The position numbers and the translations under genes were made by a program. A DNA stretch of 64,000 nucleotides. Source: Micavibrio_A sp041655955 (lineage in GTDB: Bacteria; Pseudomonadota; Alphaproteobacteria; Micavibrionales; Micavibrionaceae). The notes below the pieces were generated by a model, which worked only from the letters and a program-made list of their open reading frames with translations, had not been told where the DNA came from and did not search any database. Below, piece after piece: positions 25,107 through 34,137 of the stretch. The DNA is taken from assembly GCA_041655955.1 (NCBI GenBank), contig JBBAEN010000002.1, positions 248,001-312,000 of the forward strand. Direction: 5' to 3'. How positions within the stretch are numbered: position 1 is the stretch's first letter; each line of letters starts with the position of its first letter.

Positions 25107-27012
25107 TCAGATGCATCCGAGCGACATACGAAATTTGCTGATTTTCGCGGCGCTTTCGGTCGTGATGTGGCTTGGCTATGATCATTTTATCGCCCGCCCG
25201 CAAGCCGAAGCCATGCGCGCCGCGGCCCAGCAAGCGGCGCAAATACGCGCCGCGGTCGAGGCATCGGCGCCCGCGGAAATACTCGATACGGCCATCGTCA
25301 AGCCGCGCGACGAGATCATCGCGGAAACAGGGCGCGTCTTGATTGAAACGCCGACCCTGACCGGCTCCATCAACCTCAAAGGCGGCCGCCTCGACGATGT
25401 GCGTTTGAAGGATTATTACAAGACGATTGAAAAGAAAGACCGCGTCGATGTCCTCTCACCCGCGCGGACGGCTTCGCCGCGTTACGTTGAAACGGGCTGG
25501 ATCGGCAGCAAGGAATTTGCGGGCGGCTTGCCCGGTGACGATACGGTCTGGCGTTTGAAAGGCGATGCGGGGCAAAAACTGACGCCCTCTACGCCTGTGA
25601 CGCTGATCTACACAAACAGGGCGGGTTTTGTTTTTGAAAAAATATTTACGGTGGATGAGGATTTTGCCTTTTCCATCGAAGACAAGGTGACGAACCCCAC
25701 GGGCAATAGCGTCGTGCTGCATCCCTATGCGCTGGCGACCGAACACGGCATCCCGGAGGATATGATGAATCGCGGCCCCGTGCATGAAGGGCCTATCGGT
25801 TATATCGGCGAAAGCCTCATTGAAAAAAACTATAAGGATTTCAAGAAAAAGCCGGAAGAAAGCATTACTGCCGATAGCGGCTGGATCGGCCTTACGACGA
25901 AATACTGGCTGACGGCGCTGGCGCCGGCTGTGCAGGGCGAAGAAGACGCGAAATACCGTTTCGTATCGTCGCCCGCGATTAACGAGCGCACGAAAGACAG
26001 GTATCAGACGGATATTACAGGCGCCCCGCGCGAAGTGGCCGCCGGTTCCGAAGCGTCGTACAAGGTCAATGTCTTTGCGGGCGCGAAGAAAGTCCGGTTG
26101 CTCGGCCAGTATGAAAAAGAATGGAATGTGCCGAATTTCGATCTGGCGGTCGATTTCGGCTGGTTCTATTTCCTGACCAAGCCTTTCTTTATCGCGCTCA
26201 GCTTCCTTTACGATCTGACGGGTAATTTCGGGATCGCGATTATCATCTTTACCTGCGTCCTGCGCGTCTTTGTTTTCCCGCTGGCCAACACCTCCTATAA
26301 ATCCTTCGCCAAGCTGCGGCAGGTTTCGCCGGAGATGTACGAGCTGCGGCATAAATATAAGGATGACAAGCAAAAGCTCCAGCAGGAACTGGTCGGGCTT
26401 TATCAGCGCAACAACGTCAATCCGGCGGCGGGATGTTTGCCGATTATCGTGCAGATCCCGATCTTCTTCGCGCTGTATAAGGTTCTGTCCAACACGATCG
26501 AAATGCGCCACGCGCCCTTCTTCGGCTGGATACAGGATCTGTCGGTGAAGGACCCGACATCGGTTTTCAACCTGTTCGGCCTGTTGCCTTACGATGTGCC
26601 GGCCTTTATGGCGATCGGCGCGTGGCCCTGTATGATGCTGCTCGCGATGATCATCCAGAAAAATATTTCGCCGCCGCCGGATGATCCGATTCAGGCAAGG
26701 CTGATCGCGATTATGCCGTGGTTCATGACCTATGTCATGTCGGGCTTTGCCGCGGGCCTCGTCATCTACTGGACGGTCAACAACGTGCTGGCCGTTATCC
26801 AGCAAATTATCATCATGCGTTCCATGGGCGTTCCGGTTCATCTTTTCAGCAAGGATAAGGACAAGGAAAAGCTCGAAAAAGAAATCAAGGAAGGGCCGAA
26901 TGTCAGCCCTACGCTTGAGCTTCTTGAAGAGCAGGTGGAGCATGCCCTCCATCCGGACGAAGGGCCGAAGGAAATTTCGCCGCCCAAGCCGAAAAAGAAA
27001 AAGAAGAAATAA
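25093..27012 (+). CDS. yidC: Membrane protein insertase YidC (long Gram-negative form)
   Basis: 639 residues from the ATG at 25093 behind GAGGAAGA; the frame stays open upstream through yidD but those codons have no family match. N-terminal anchor (NLLIFAALSVVMWLGYDHFI), a large periplasmic beta domain (about 50-350), and the five-helix insertase core: FYFLTKPFFIALSFLYDLTGNFGIAII, the cytoplasmic Lys-rich hairpin with PEMYELRHKYKDDKQKLQQEL, NPAAGCLPIIVQIPIFFALYKV and a Lys-rich tail. Inserts and folds inner-membrane proteins with or without SecYEG. engB starts directly after the stop. Confidence 0.96.
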   Translation: MQNRDQMHPSDIRNLLIFAALSVVMWLGYDHFIARPQAEAMRAAAQQAAQIRAAVEASAPAEILDTAIVKPRDEIIAETGRVLIETPTLTGSINLKGGRLDDVRLKDYYKTIEKKDRVDVLSPARTASPRYVETGWIGSKEFAGGLPGDDTVWRLKGDAGQKLTPSTPVTLIYTNRAGFVFEKIFTVDEDFAFSIEDKVTNPTGNSVVLHPYALATEHGIPEDMMNRGPVHEGPIGYIGESLIEKNYKDFKKKPEESITADSGWIGLTTKYWLTALAPAVQGEEDAKYRFVSSPAINERTKDRYQTDITGAPREVAAGSEASYKVNVFAGAKKVRLLGQYEKEWNVPNFDLAVDFGWFYFLTKPFFIALSFLYDLTGNFGIAIIIFTCVLRVFVFPLANTSYKSFAKLRQVSPEMYELRHKYKDDKQKLQQELVGLYQRNNVNPAAGCLPIIVQIPIFFALYKVLSNTIEMRHAPFFGWIQDLSVKDPTSVFNLFGLLPYDVPAFMAIGAWPCMMLLAMIIQKNISPPPDDPIQARLIAIMPWFMTYVMSGFAAGLVIYWTVNNVLAVIQQIIIMRSMGVPVHLFSKDKDKEKLEKEIKEGPNVSPTLELLEEQVEHALHPDEGPKEISPPKPKKKKKK

Positions 27013-27645
27013 ATGAGCGAGGATTTCACGCCCGAACAAATCGAAGAGGCCCGCAAGATTTTTGCCGGCCCGTGCGATTTCATGTGGGGCTCCGCCGACC
27101 TTAAGGCGCTGCCTGCGCCGGATTTTGCCGAAGTCGCTTTCGCGGGCCGATCCAATGTCGGCAAATCCTCGCTGGTCAACGCCCTGACGAGCCGCAAGAC
27201 GCTGGCCAAAACTTCCAACACGCCGGGCCGGACGCAGCAGCTTAATTTTTTCAACCTTGGCAATATTCTCTATCTCGTCGATATGCCGGGCTATGGTTAT
27301 GCCAGGGTTTCAAAAAAGATGCGTGAGGAGTGGGATGAGCTTATTTTTGAATATCTGCGTGGCCGCCCGAATTTGCGTACCGTCCTTATCATGATCGATT
27401 CCCGCCACGGCCTGAAAGAATCCGACCTGCATTTGATGGGCCTGCTCGATAAGGCCGCCGTCAATTACCGCATCGTCCTGACCAAGGCGGATAAGGGCGG
27501 GAAGGATGTTGAAAAAGTCGCGGACGCTATCCGTGCCGTGCTGAAAAACCACCCCGCCGCCTATCCCGATATTATGGCGACAAGTTCCCTTAAAACAATC
27601 GGGATTGAGGAATTGCGCGCCGCGATTATTGCCCTGCGGCAATAG
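27013..27645 (+). CDS. engB: Ribosome biogenesis GTPase YihA/EngB
   Basis: 210 residues. G1 GRSNVGKSSLVNAL, G2 region KTSNTPGRTQQLNFF, G3 VDMPGYGYARVS, G4 LTKADK and G5 TSSLK. Small Ras-like GTPase needed for assembly of the 50S subunit. Its ATG follows the yidC TAA with no gap. The order yidC-engB is common in alphaproteobacteria. Its 3' end overlaps, tail to tail, a minus-strand gene by about 20 bp. Confidence 0.96.
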   Translation: MSEDFTPEQIEEARKIFAGPCDFMWGSADLKALPAPDFAEVAFAGRSNVGKSSLVNALTSRKTLAKTSNTPGRTQQLNFFNLGNILYLVDMPGYGYARVSKKMREEWDELIFEYLRGRPNLRTVLIMIDSRHGLKESDLHLMGLLDKAAVNYRIVLTKADKGGKDVEKVADAIRAVLKNHPAAYPDIMATSSLKTIGIEELRAAIIALRQ

Positions 27646-28312
27646 TGTAGAAACTATAAAGCTCCGCGCCCGTCCGTTTGACGCAGGCGGCAATATTGCC
27701 GCTGCAGGCCGGGCAAAGAAGCTCCGTAAAAGGCGCGGGGCCGGTCGTAAAAAGATTGGTGAAATCGGCATTGACTTCAGGGATCGCGGACGCACCCAAA
27801 AGCTTTTTGTTGATGGCGGCGCAGACGTCCTTTTTTATACCAACGGCGGAAAGAAGAACGTCATGCGCGGAGGTCGGCGTCCATTCGACATTGCTGGCGC
27901 GGATCATATACCACCCTGCCGCGGGGCTTGTGATGCTCGTATCGAAGATGGCCGCGTCCGCCAATTTATAATCCAGTCCGCCGCCCGCAGGGTGAAAAAC
28001 CTTGTGGATGTGCGACCCTGCCGTATAGGCGGCCCCGTCCGCCGGTTTTGCGAAAACCAGATCGCCGGGGTTGCTTCCGGCGAGGATCATATGATCGATC
28101 GCCTGCCGCGCGAGGGAGCTATAGGAGATAACTTGCGTCGCCAAAAGCTCCGCCTTCTCGCTTTCAAGACTGTCGCCGCCGACATCTCCCTCACGCGTTA
28201 TCAATATGGTCAGCGCGCCGAGAAGAGCGGCGGCCAATAGGATATAGATCATGACATTTCCGGCGACGGAAGCCTTGCGGCGTTTGACAGAATTCAATTG
28301 TCCTCTCCCCAA
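27626..28312 (-). CDS. Pilin-like single-anchor protein, paralog of the gene at 59116
   Basis: 228 residues. A basic leader (SVKRRKASVAG) precedes one hydrophobic helix (NVMIYILLAAALLGALTIL), then an exported domain with KVFHPAGGGLDYK, WYMIRASNVEW, VCAAINKKLLG and a late pair CPACSGNIAAC. The layout is that of a type IV pilin or pseudopilin, but the usual Glu at position 5 of the mature protein is missing. The same elements (FHAAGGALQAKF, VCKQINK, basic leader and helix) occur in the protein at 59116-59928. No pilus assembly genes are nearby. Function unknown. Confidence 0.62.
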   Translation of the reverse strand: MGRGQLNSVKRRKASVAGNVMIYILLAAALLGALTILITREGDVGGDSLESEKAELLATQVISYSSLARQAIDHMILAGSNPGDLVFAKPADGAAYTAGSHIHKVFHPAGGGLDYKLADAAIFDTSITSPAAGWYMIRASNVEWTPTSAHDVLLSAVGIKKDVCAAINKKLLGASAIPEVNADFTNLFTTGPAPFTELLCPACSGNIAACVKRTGAELYSFYTIAAGQ

Positions 28313-28335
28313 ACTATGATAATCTCCACCCTATC

Positions 28336-29577
28336 ATGAATAATGCCGCTTTTTTACAAGAAGTTTCCGTGGATCCGCTCTCCCTCGCCGTTGGTTTTGC
28401 GGCGGGCGCGCTTGTTTTCGGGCTTCTCTGGGCGCGGGCGGCGCAAAAAGCGGCGGCGTTCGAAGCGCGGCTGGAAACGGAACGGGCGGCGCTGGGCGAT
28501 CATTTCGCGCGATTGGCGCAAACGGCGCTGCAATCCAACAATGAACATTTCCTGACTCTGGCGGGCGAAAGATTGCGCGCGGCGAATGAGCGCGGCGCGA
28601 GCGACCTCGACAAGCGCACGGTGGAGATTGAAAAGCTGGTCAAGCCGATTGAAAAAGAATTGCTGCGGATCAATTCCCTGGCGGAACAATTGCAGGGGAC
28701 GGACAAGGCCATCCGCGAAGACCTCCTTTCCCTGAAACATGAAACGTCGAAATTGTCCGGCGTGCTGCGCAACCCGTCCGCGCAGGGGAAGTGGGGTGAA
28801 TTCGTCCTTGAAACGATCCTTGAAAAAGCGAACCTCATCAAGGGCGTCCATTATGATACGCAGGAACAGATAGAGGGCGGGCGCCGTCCCGACGTCATCA
28901 TCAACCTCCATGACGGTTTCCGCATCGCGATCGATTCCAAGGCCCCCATCAATGAATTTGTTGCCCGCCTTGACGATGATATATCGAATGAAGAGGCGAA
29001 AGCCATTCAGGCGTCGATGGGGCGGGCGGTGCGCGCGCATGTCAAGGCGCTGGGCGCGAAGGCCTATCAGGACAATATCGACGGCGCGGATTTCGTCATA
29101 CTGTTCCTGCCGTCCGAAGCGGTGTTCAGCGCGACGCTCCGCTCCGACCCCGATATTGTCGATTACGCCGCGGAAAGCCATGTGGTGATTGCCTCCCCGA
29201 CGCTTATCATTTCCCTGCTGCGGGTTATCGGGCTTTCATGGCGGCAGGTGGAGATGGCAAAAAACGCCGCCGAGATTTCTGCTTTGGGCGCGACATTGCA
29301 TGCGCGTTTTTCAACCTTCCTCGGTCATTTCGCGAAAGTCGGGCGCGGGCTTGGCGGGGCGCTTGCGGCCTATAATGACGCGGTCGGCTCGGCGGAGCGC
29401 TCCGTCCTGCCCCCGATGCGAAAATTTACCAAGCTCCATTCCATCAATCAGGCGCATAATTTGCCGGAGCTTGGCGCGATTGAAAATACGCCCCGCTCCC
29501 TTCTGGCGAACGAAGGGACGCAGGATGACGACGACGATATAAATACGGAGAATGACGGTAAGGCTTCCCATGGATAA
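28336..29577 (+). CDS. rmuC: RmuC-family protein
   Basis: 413 residues. An N-terminal membrane helix (LSLAVGFAAGALVFGLLW), a coiled coil (about 40-150) and the PD-(D/E)XK-like RmuC core with GKWGEFVLETILEKANLIKGVHYDTQ, RPDVIINLHDGFRIAIDSKAP, DFVILFLPSEAVFSA and HVVIASPTLIISLLRVI. RmuC limits inversions at short inverted repeats in E. coli; the biochemical role is unsettled. Its stop overlaps the def start by eight bases, as part of the rmuC-def-fmt run. Confidence 0.93.
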   Translation: MNNAAFLQEVSVDPLSLAVGFAAGALVFGLLWARAAQKAAAFEARLETERAALGDHFARLAQTALQSNNEHFLTLAGERLRAANERGASDLDKRTVEIEKLVKPIEKELLRINSLAEQLQGTDKAIREDLLSLKHETSKLSGVLRNPSAQGKWGEFVLETILEKANLIKGVHYDTQEQIEGGRRPDVIINLHDGFRIAIDSKAPINEFVARLDDDISNEEAKAIQASMGRAVRAHVKALGAKAYQDNIDGADFVILFLPSEAVFSATLRSDPDIVDYAAESHVVIASPTLIISLLRVIGLSWRQVEMAKNAAEISALGATLHARFSTFLGHFAKVGRGLGGALAAYNDAVGSAERSVLPPMRKFTKLHSINQAHNLPELGAIENTPRSLLANEGTQDDDDDINTENDGKASHG

Positions 29578-30097
29578 ATACGACATACTGATTATCCCCG
29601 ATCCGGCTTTGAAGGCCGTTGCGAACAAGGTGGAAAATATTGATGATTCCACGCGCAAGCAAATGGATCTGATGCTTGAAACCATGTACCGCGCGCCGGG
29701 CATCGGGCTTGCGGCCAATCAGGTCGGCATCCTGAACCGCGTCCTTGTGATGGACGTCGCCCAGCGCGAGGATGGCGAGGGCCGCGATCCCGTCTTCATG
29801 ATCAACCCCGAAATTATCTGGGAATCTGAAGAGCCAAGCACATGGGAGGAAGGATGCCTGTCCATTCCGGGGCAATATGCCGACGTCGTAAGGCCGCTTC
29901 AGGTGCGCGTCCGCTATGCCGATTATCACGGCAAGGAACAGGAAGGATTGTTCGAGGGGCTGGCGTCCCATTGCGTGCAGCACGAGATCGACCACCTGAA
30001 CGGCGTTTTGTTCATCGATCATATCTCCGCCCTGAAACGCAACATGATTGTGAAGCGGGTGAAAAAACAGCAAAGGGAAAAAGAGCTTCTTTTATAG
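29570..30097 (+). CDS. def: Peptide deformylase
   Basis: 175 residues from the ATG at 29570 (MDKYDILIIPDPAL), which overlaps the rmuC stop; an ATG six codons upstream is less likely. All three metal-site motifs are present: GIGLAANQVG, EEGCLSIPGQ with the Cys ligand, and QHEIDHLNG with the HExxH His pair. Removes the formyl group from nascent proteins. fmt, which adds that formyl group to initiator tRNA, follows after about 90 bp. Confidence 0.97.
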   Translation: MDKYDILIIPDPALKAVANKVENIDDSTRKQMDLMLETMYRAPGIGLAANQVGILNRVLVMDVAQREDGEGRDPVFMINPEIIWESEEPSTWEEGCLSIPGQYADVVRPLQVRVRYADYHGKEQEGLFEGLASHCVQHEIDHLNGVLFIDHISALKRNMIVKRVKKQQREKELLL

Positions 30098-30188
30098 GCC
30101 CCGTATCAGGCCCCGTATCAATAAATATAGGCCGCATATAAAATCCGCGGCCACCGTCTTTTGCCGTATAAATTAAGGTATCCGCTTT

Positions 30189-31133
30189 ATGACACAAAAA
30201 CCCTTGCGCATTGCTTTTATGGGGACGCCGGATTTTGCCGTAGCGCCCCTCAAGGCCCTTATCGGCGCGGGGCATGAGATGGTTTGCGTCTATTCACAGC
30301 CGCCGCGCCCGAAAGGCCGCGGGAAAAAGCTTCAGGAATCGCCCGTGCATTGCGCCGCGCTTGAGGCCGGGATTGAAGTGCGCACGCCGCCGAATTTCAA
30401 AAAAGACGAAGATATAGCGGCCTTTATGGCGCTCGATCTCGATGTCGCCGTCGTGGCGGCCTATGGGCTTATCCTGCCGAAGCTTGTCCTTGATGCGCCG
30501 CGCTTCGGCTGCATCAATATCCATGCGTCGCTCTTGCCGCGCTGGCGCGGGGCGGCGCCGATTCACCGCGCCATCGCCGAAGGGGACGAGGAAAGCGGCA
30601 TCACCATCATGCAGATGGAAGAGGGGCTGGATACAGGCCCGATTATTTCCATGCAGTCCGTTCCCATCCGCGCATCGACGACGACCCAAAGCCTGCATGA
30701 TATTTTATCGGCCCTTGGCGCGACCATGATCCGCGACGCCATGGCGGCGCTGGCGGCGGACGGCAAGCTCGATTCCACGCCGCAGCCGCAAGAAGGGGCG
30801 ACTTACGCCAAAATGCTTAAAAAGGAAGAAGGGCTTATCGACTGGAGCAAATCCGCGCTTGTCCTTGACCGCCAGATCCGCGCCTTTAATCCATGGCCCG
30901 GAACATGGTGCGTGGATTCGGCGGGCCGCCGCCTTAAAATTACGGCGGCATCCGTGGTTGAAGGGCGCACGGAAAACGTAAAAAAGGGAACATTGCTGGA
31001 CGCGGACGGGGTCGTTGCCTGCGGGGACGGAACCTGCCTCAGGCTGGAGCTGGTGCAACCGGAAAGCAAGGCGCCGATGGACGCCCGCGCGGCGATAAAC
31101 GGGGGCTATCTGATTCCGGGTCGAAGTCTATAA
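30189..31133 (+). CDS. fmt: Methionyl-tRNA formyltransferase
   Basis: 314 residues. RIAFMGTPDFAVAPLKALI start, catalytic NIHASLLPRWRGAAPIHRAI with the Asn-His pair, the following SGITIMQMEEGLDTGPI, and the C-terminal OB-like domain (RQIRAFNPWPGTW). Formylates initiator Met-tRNA with 10-formyl-THF. AAGGT lies before the ATG. The last about 95 bases overlap, in antisense, the 3' end of the gene at 31039-31989. Confidence 0.97.
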   Translation: MTQKPLRIAFMGTPDFAVAPLKALIGAGHEMVCVYSQPPRPKGRGKKLQESPVHCAALEAGIEVRTPPNFKKDEDIAAFMALDLDVAVVAAYGLILPKLVLDAPRFGCINIHASLLPRWRGAAPIHRAIAEGDEESGITIMQMEEGLDTGPIISMQSVPIRASTTTQSLHDILSALGATMIRDAMAALAADGKLDSTPQPQEGATYAKMLKKEEGLIDWSKSALVLDRQIRAFNPWPGTWCVDSAGRRLKITAASVVEGRTENVKKGTLLDADGVVACGDGTCLRLELVQPESKAPMDARAAINGGYLIPGRSL

Positions 31134-31989
31134 AGGCGGCGTTTAAAACCTCGTCTGCGCTTTTGGGCGCGGGGCCGAAAATCCTGTAGAGCGGATCGTT
31201 CGCGAGCCTGAAATATCTTTCCCTGTCGATCCCGAAATAACGGTCATAGAGCTGCGCCGCGACCATGGCGAAATGCGGCCCGTGGGGAATGACTTTGCCG
31301 AAATATGCATCCGTGACGATATGCGCCATTTCATGAAGGAGGATGCGCTTGTCGAGCATCCCGCCTTCCCGCTTCATGACTATTTTGGGAATGGTGGCGG
31401 CGCTGGCCTCGCCGAGGATCTCGCGGCGCTCGCCAAGGTAAAACCGGTATTTCGGCTTATCGCGTCCGGACAGGACGGGCGGGCCGAATAAAAAATGTTC
31501 CGCCGCTATCCGGCGCAGCAGCCGTACCGCTTCGGGCTGGGGTATCATGCGCTCCGCATCCGGCGGGCCGAAATAGGCGCGCTCGAAGGCGTAGAGTTTT
31601 CTGGAGGGCGTATCGCAGACCTCGTAATAGAAAACTTCGTGGCCGAAGCGTTTGATCAGCCATGCCGTATCGAGCGCGCCGGCGGCCCGCGTAAAATAGG
31701 ACGCAAAGGATTTCCGTTCCGCATCCGCATAGGTGGGCCGGACAAAATCATGGACTGTGAGTGCGGCTTCATCGACGAGGCGCTTTTCAAAATTCTCCCG
31801 CGCGGCGTTATAGTCGCGCGTGCGGAAAACGGAAAAAATCCCGCTATGGACAAGCTGTTCTTCGATATATTCCGGCGATCGCGCCGCACGGTAAACCTGA
31901 TAAAGCGGGCGTCCGCCGCGCTTCTTCAGGGCGCCAAGGCAAAGAAACGTATCGGAGAAGGGGTTGTAGAGTTCCTTGAGCTTGTCCAT
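31039..31989 (-). CDS. Putative zinc metallopeptidase-like protein (HEMAH motif)
   Basis: 316 residues, no signal peptide. The key stretch is RILLHEMAHIVTDAYFG followed by HGPHFAMVAAQLYDRYFGID (about 215-250): an HExxH zinc motif (219-223) with a third His 16 residues on, as in SprT-like and related gluzincin folds. The N-terminal two thirds (LDTAWLIKRFGHEVFYYEV, KPKYRFYLGERREILG) are unfamiliar. Tail to tail with fmt with a 95-bp overlap, so the C-terminal about 31 residues are read opposite fmt. Substrate unknown; no catalytic residue appears lost. Confidence 0.6.
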   Translation of the reverse strand: MDKLKELYNPFSDTFLCLGALKKRGGRPLYQVYRAARSPEYIEEQLVHSGIFSVFRTRDYNAARENFEKRLVDEAALTVHDFVRPTYADAERKSFASYFTRAAGALDTAWLIKRFGHEVFYYEVCDTPSRKLYAFERAYFGPPDAERMIPQPEAVRLLRRIAAEHFLFGPPVLSGRDKPKYRFYLGERREILGEASAATIPKIVMKREGGMLDKRILLHEMAHIVTDAYFGKVIPHGPHFAMVAAQLYDRYFGIDRERYFRLANDPLYRIFGPAPKSADEVLNAAFIDFDPESDSPRLSPRGRPSAPCFPVAPAPA

Positions 31990-32040
31990 AACAGCATATC
32001 TATTGAAACGCGCCTGTATTGGTAGTAAAGACCATAGCTT

Positions 32041-32814
32041 ATGTCAAAGAAAAGATGGAAATTAACCATTGAATATGATGGCCGCCCCTATTCCGGCTGG
32101 CAGCATCAGGATCATGCGCCGTCAGTGCAGCAAGCCGTTGAAACCGCCATCTTCAAATTTTGCGGACAGAAAATCAGGATTCACGTGGCGGGAAGGACGG
32201 ATGCGGGCGTCCATGCGCGCGGGCAGGTCGCCCATTTCGATCTGGATTACGGCGCGCGGCCCTTATCGGGTTTTGATCTCGCCAAGGCCATTAACGCGCA
32301 TCTGAAGCCGCAGCCCGTGGCCGTCTTGCGGGCCGAGGAAGCCGAAGCGGATTTTCACGCGCGGTTTTCGGCCAAGAACAAGCTTTACCGCTACCGCGTC
32401 ATCAACCGTTCCGCGCCGCTTTGCCTCGATCAGGGGCGCGCATGGGGAATTTTTTATGAGCTGGACGTCCCCGCCATGCATAAGGCGGCGCAATGCTTGC
32501 TGGGGCAGCATGATTTCACGACCTTCCGCGATTCCGAATGTCAGGCGAAAACGCCCGTTAAAACGCTGGGCCGGTTCGATATCGCGCGGGACGGGGAAGA
32601 AGTGTGTTTCGAGGTCGAGGGGCGTTCTTTCCTCCATCATCAGGTGCGCAATATGGTCGGGACGCTTATCCTCGTCGGCCGCGGCAAATGGAGCGAAGCG
32701 GATTTGCTGGCGGCCCTCGGCGCGAAGGATCGCACCAAGGGCGGCGTCACGGCGCCCGCGGGCGGGCTTTATTTGATGCGGGTGGATTATGAGGTTTTTT
32801 CTAATCGCCTGTAA
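32041..32814 (+). CDS. truA: tRNA pseudouridine38-40 synthase TruA
   Basis: 257 residues. WKLTIEYDGRPYSGWQHQ start, the catalytic GRTDAGVHARGQVAHFD with its Asp, FHARFSAKNKLYRYRV, and FLHHQVRNMVGTLILVGRGKW. Converts uridines 38-40 in the anticodon arm of many tRNAs. Ordinary length. It ends in a convergent arrangement with dapE, with a strong hairpin region between. Confidence 0.97.
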   Translation: MSKKRWKLTIEYDGRPYSGWQHQDHAPSVQQAVETAIFKFCGQKIRIHVAGRTDAGVHARGQVAHFDLDYGARPLSGFDLAKAINAHLKPQPVAVLRAEEAEADFHARFSAKNKLYRYRVINRSAPLCLDQGRAWGIFYELDVPAMHKAAQCLLGQHDFTTFRDSECQAKTPVKTLGRFDIARDGEEVCFEVEGRSFLHHQVRNMVGTLILVGRGKWSEADLLAALGAKDRTKGGVTAPAGGLYLMRVDYEVFSNRL

Positions 32815-32850
32815 AAAAAGAAAGACCCCCGTAATGAAGGGGGTCATTAC
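32812..32850 (-). terminator. Two-state hairpin, terminator for dapE
   Basis: Two mutually exclusive stems share bases: GACCCCC/GGGGGTC and the longer perfect CCCCCGTAATGA/TCATTACGGGGG with a six-base loop. Read on the minus strand the stem is followed by TCTTTCTTTTTTT, so it terminates the dapE transcript. On the plus strand the U-run lies before the stem, so termination of truA there is less certain. Confidence 0.72.
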
Positions 32851-32991
32851 GGGGGAAGAGTCAGGGGTCAGAGAGAGTCATGAGGGGACATGAATGTTCA
32901 TGTCGTCTTGACGCTCTTACTATCGCCCTTGAATGTAACAGGCGTTTGTCCGGATCATGATGATTTCAAGGTGATTTGTGGCAAAAATGGG

Positions 32992-34137
32992 TCAGGCGCA
33001 ATAAAGTTTTAATATTTCGCGGTAAATCGCGGTGCATGTCTGCAATTCCTCCATAGTGCAATATTCATCGACCTGATGGATGGATTTATTGACCATGCCG
33101 CATTCGACGACGGGGCAATATTGCGCGAAAAATCTTGCATCCGACGTGCCGCCGCCGGTCGTTGCCGCAGGCTTGGAGCCGGTGACGGTTTCGACCGCCT
33201 TCGCAACCAGCGCCGTCCATTCGCCGGGCTGGGTCAGGAAAGCTTCCGCGCCCCTTGTGAAGGCGATTTCATAGTCCGGGGAAATTTCATCGAGAATGAC
33301 GCGGATTTTATTTTCCAGCGCCTCCTTCGTCCATCTGTCGGCATAGCGCAGGTTGAATGTCGCACGCCCCGTGGCCGGAATGACGTTGGTGGACGGGTTG
33401 CCGACATCGATCGTGGTGACTTCGAGATTGGTCGGCGGGAACCACGCAGAGCCTTTGTCGAAAATATGGTTTTGAAGCGCATCGAGATATCTTATAAGGC
33501 GCGGCAGCGGATTATCCGCGCGATCGGGATAGGCGACATGACCCTGCACGCCCCTGACCGTCAGGCGGCCCGTCAGCGATCCCCTGCGGCCAATCTTGAT
33601 CTCCTGCCCGATATAATCGGGGTTGCTCGGCTCCCCGACAAGGCAGACATCCGGGATATGGCCGTTCTCCTCCATCCATTCCAGCACCCGCGCGGTGCCG
33701 TTGATGGAATCTTTTTCCTCGTCGCCCGTGATAAGGAGGCTGATAGAATATCCCTCGGCCCCGCCATGGGCGGTGAGGAAGGCTTCGAGCGCTGCGATAA
33801 AGGCCGCTATCTGTCCCTTCATGTCGCTGGAGCCGCGCCCGAAGAGGCGGCCATCGCGCACGTCTCCTGCGAAAGGCGGGACGCTCCATGCGGCCTCGTC
33901 GCCGGGGGGAACGACATCCGTATGGCCCGCGAAGCATAAATGCGGGCCTCCCTTTCCGCGGCGGGCGAAGAAATTCCGGACTTTATAGGAATCGCGGCCG
34001 CTGAATTCCAGATCGAATATCTCGAAACCAAGCGGCCTTAAAAGGGATTTAAGATAGTCCTGCGCCCCCGCATCCGCCGGCGTAATGGAAGGGAAGCGGA
34101 TGAGCTTTTGCGCGATGGCGAGAGCGGGATGGTTCAT
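32992..34137 (-). CDS. dapE: Succinyl-diaminopimelate desuccinylase
   Basis: 381 residues. M20 dizinc peptidase fold: LCFAGHTDVVPPGDEAAW (first metal His/Asp), FGRGSSDMKGQIAAF, LLITGDEEKDSINGT (catalytic Glu pair), GEPSN and the lid domain GRRGSLTGRLTVRGVQGHVAYP. The late ligand His is in CGMVNKSIHQVDE. It makes LL-diaminopimelate in the lysine and peptidoglycan pathway, the step after DapD/DapC. Its ATG overlaps the previous gene by ATGA. It pairs functionally with the dapD remnant upstream. Confidence 0.96.
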   Translation of the reverse strand: MNHPALAIAQKLIRFPSITPADAGAQDYLKSLLRPLGFEIFDLEFSGRDSYKVRNFFARRGKGGPHLCFAGHTDVVPPGDEAAWSVPPFAGDVRDGRLFGRGSSDMKGQIAAFIAALEAFLTAHGGAEGYSISLLITGDEEKDSINGTARVLEWMEENGHIPDVCLVGEPSNPDYIGQEIKIGRRGSLTGRLTVRGVQGHVAYPDRADNPLPRLIRYLDALQNHIFDKGSAWFPPTNLEVTTIDVGNPSTNVIPATGRATFNLRYADRWTKEALENKIRVILDEISPDYEIAFTRGAEAFLTQPGEWTALVAKAVETVTGSKPAATTGGGTSDARFFAQYCPVVECGMVNKSIHQVDEYCTMEELQTCTAIYREILKLYCA

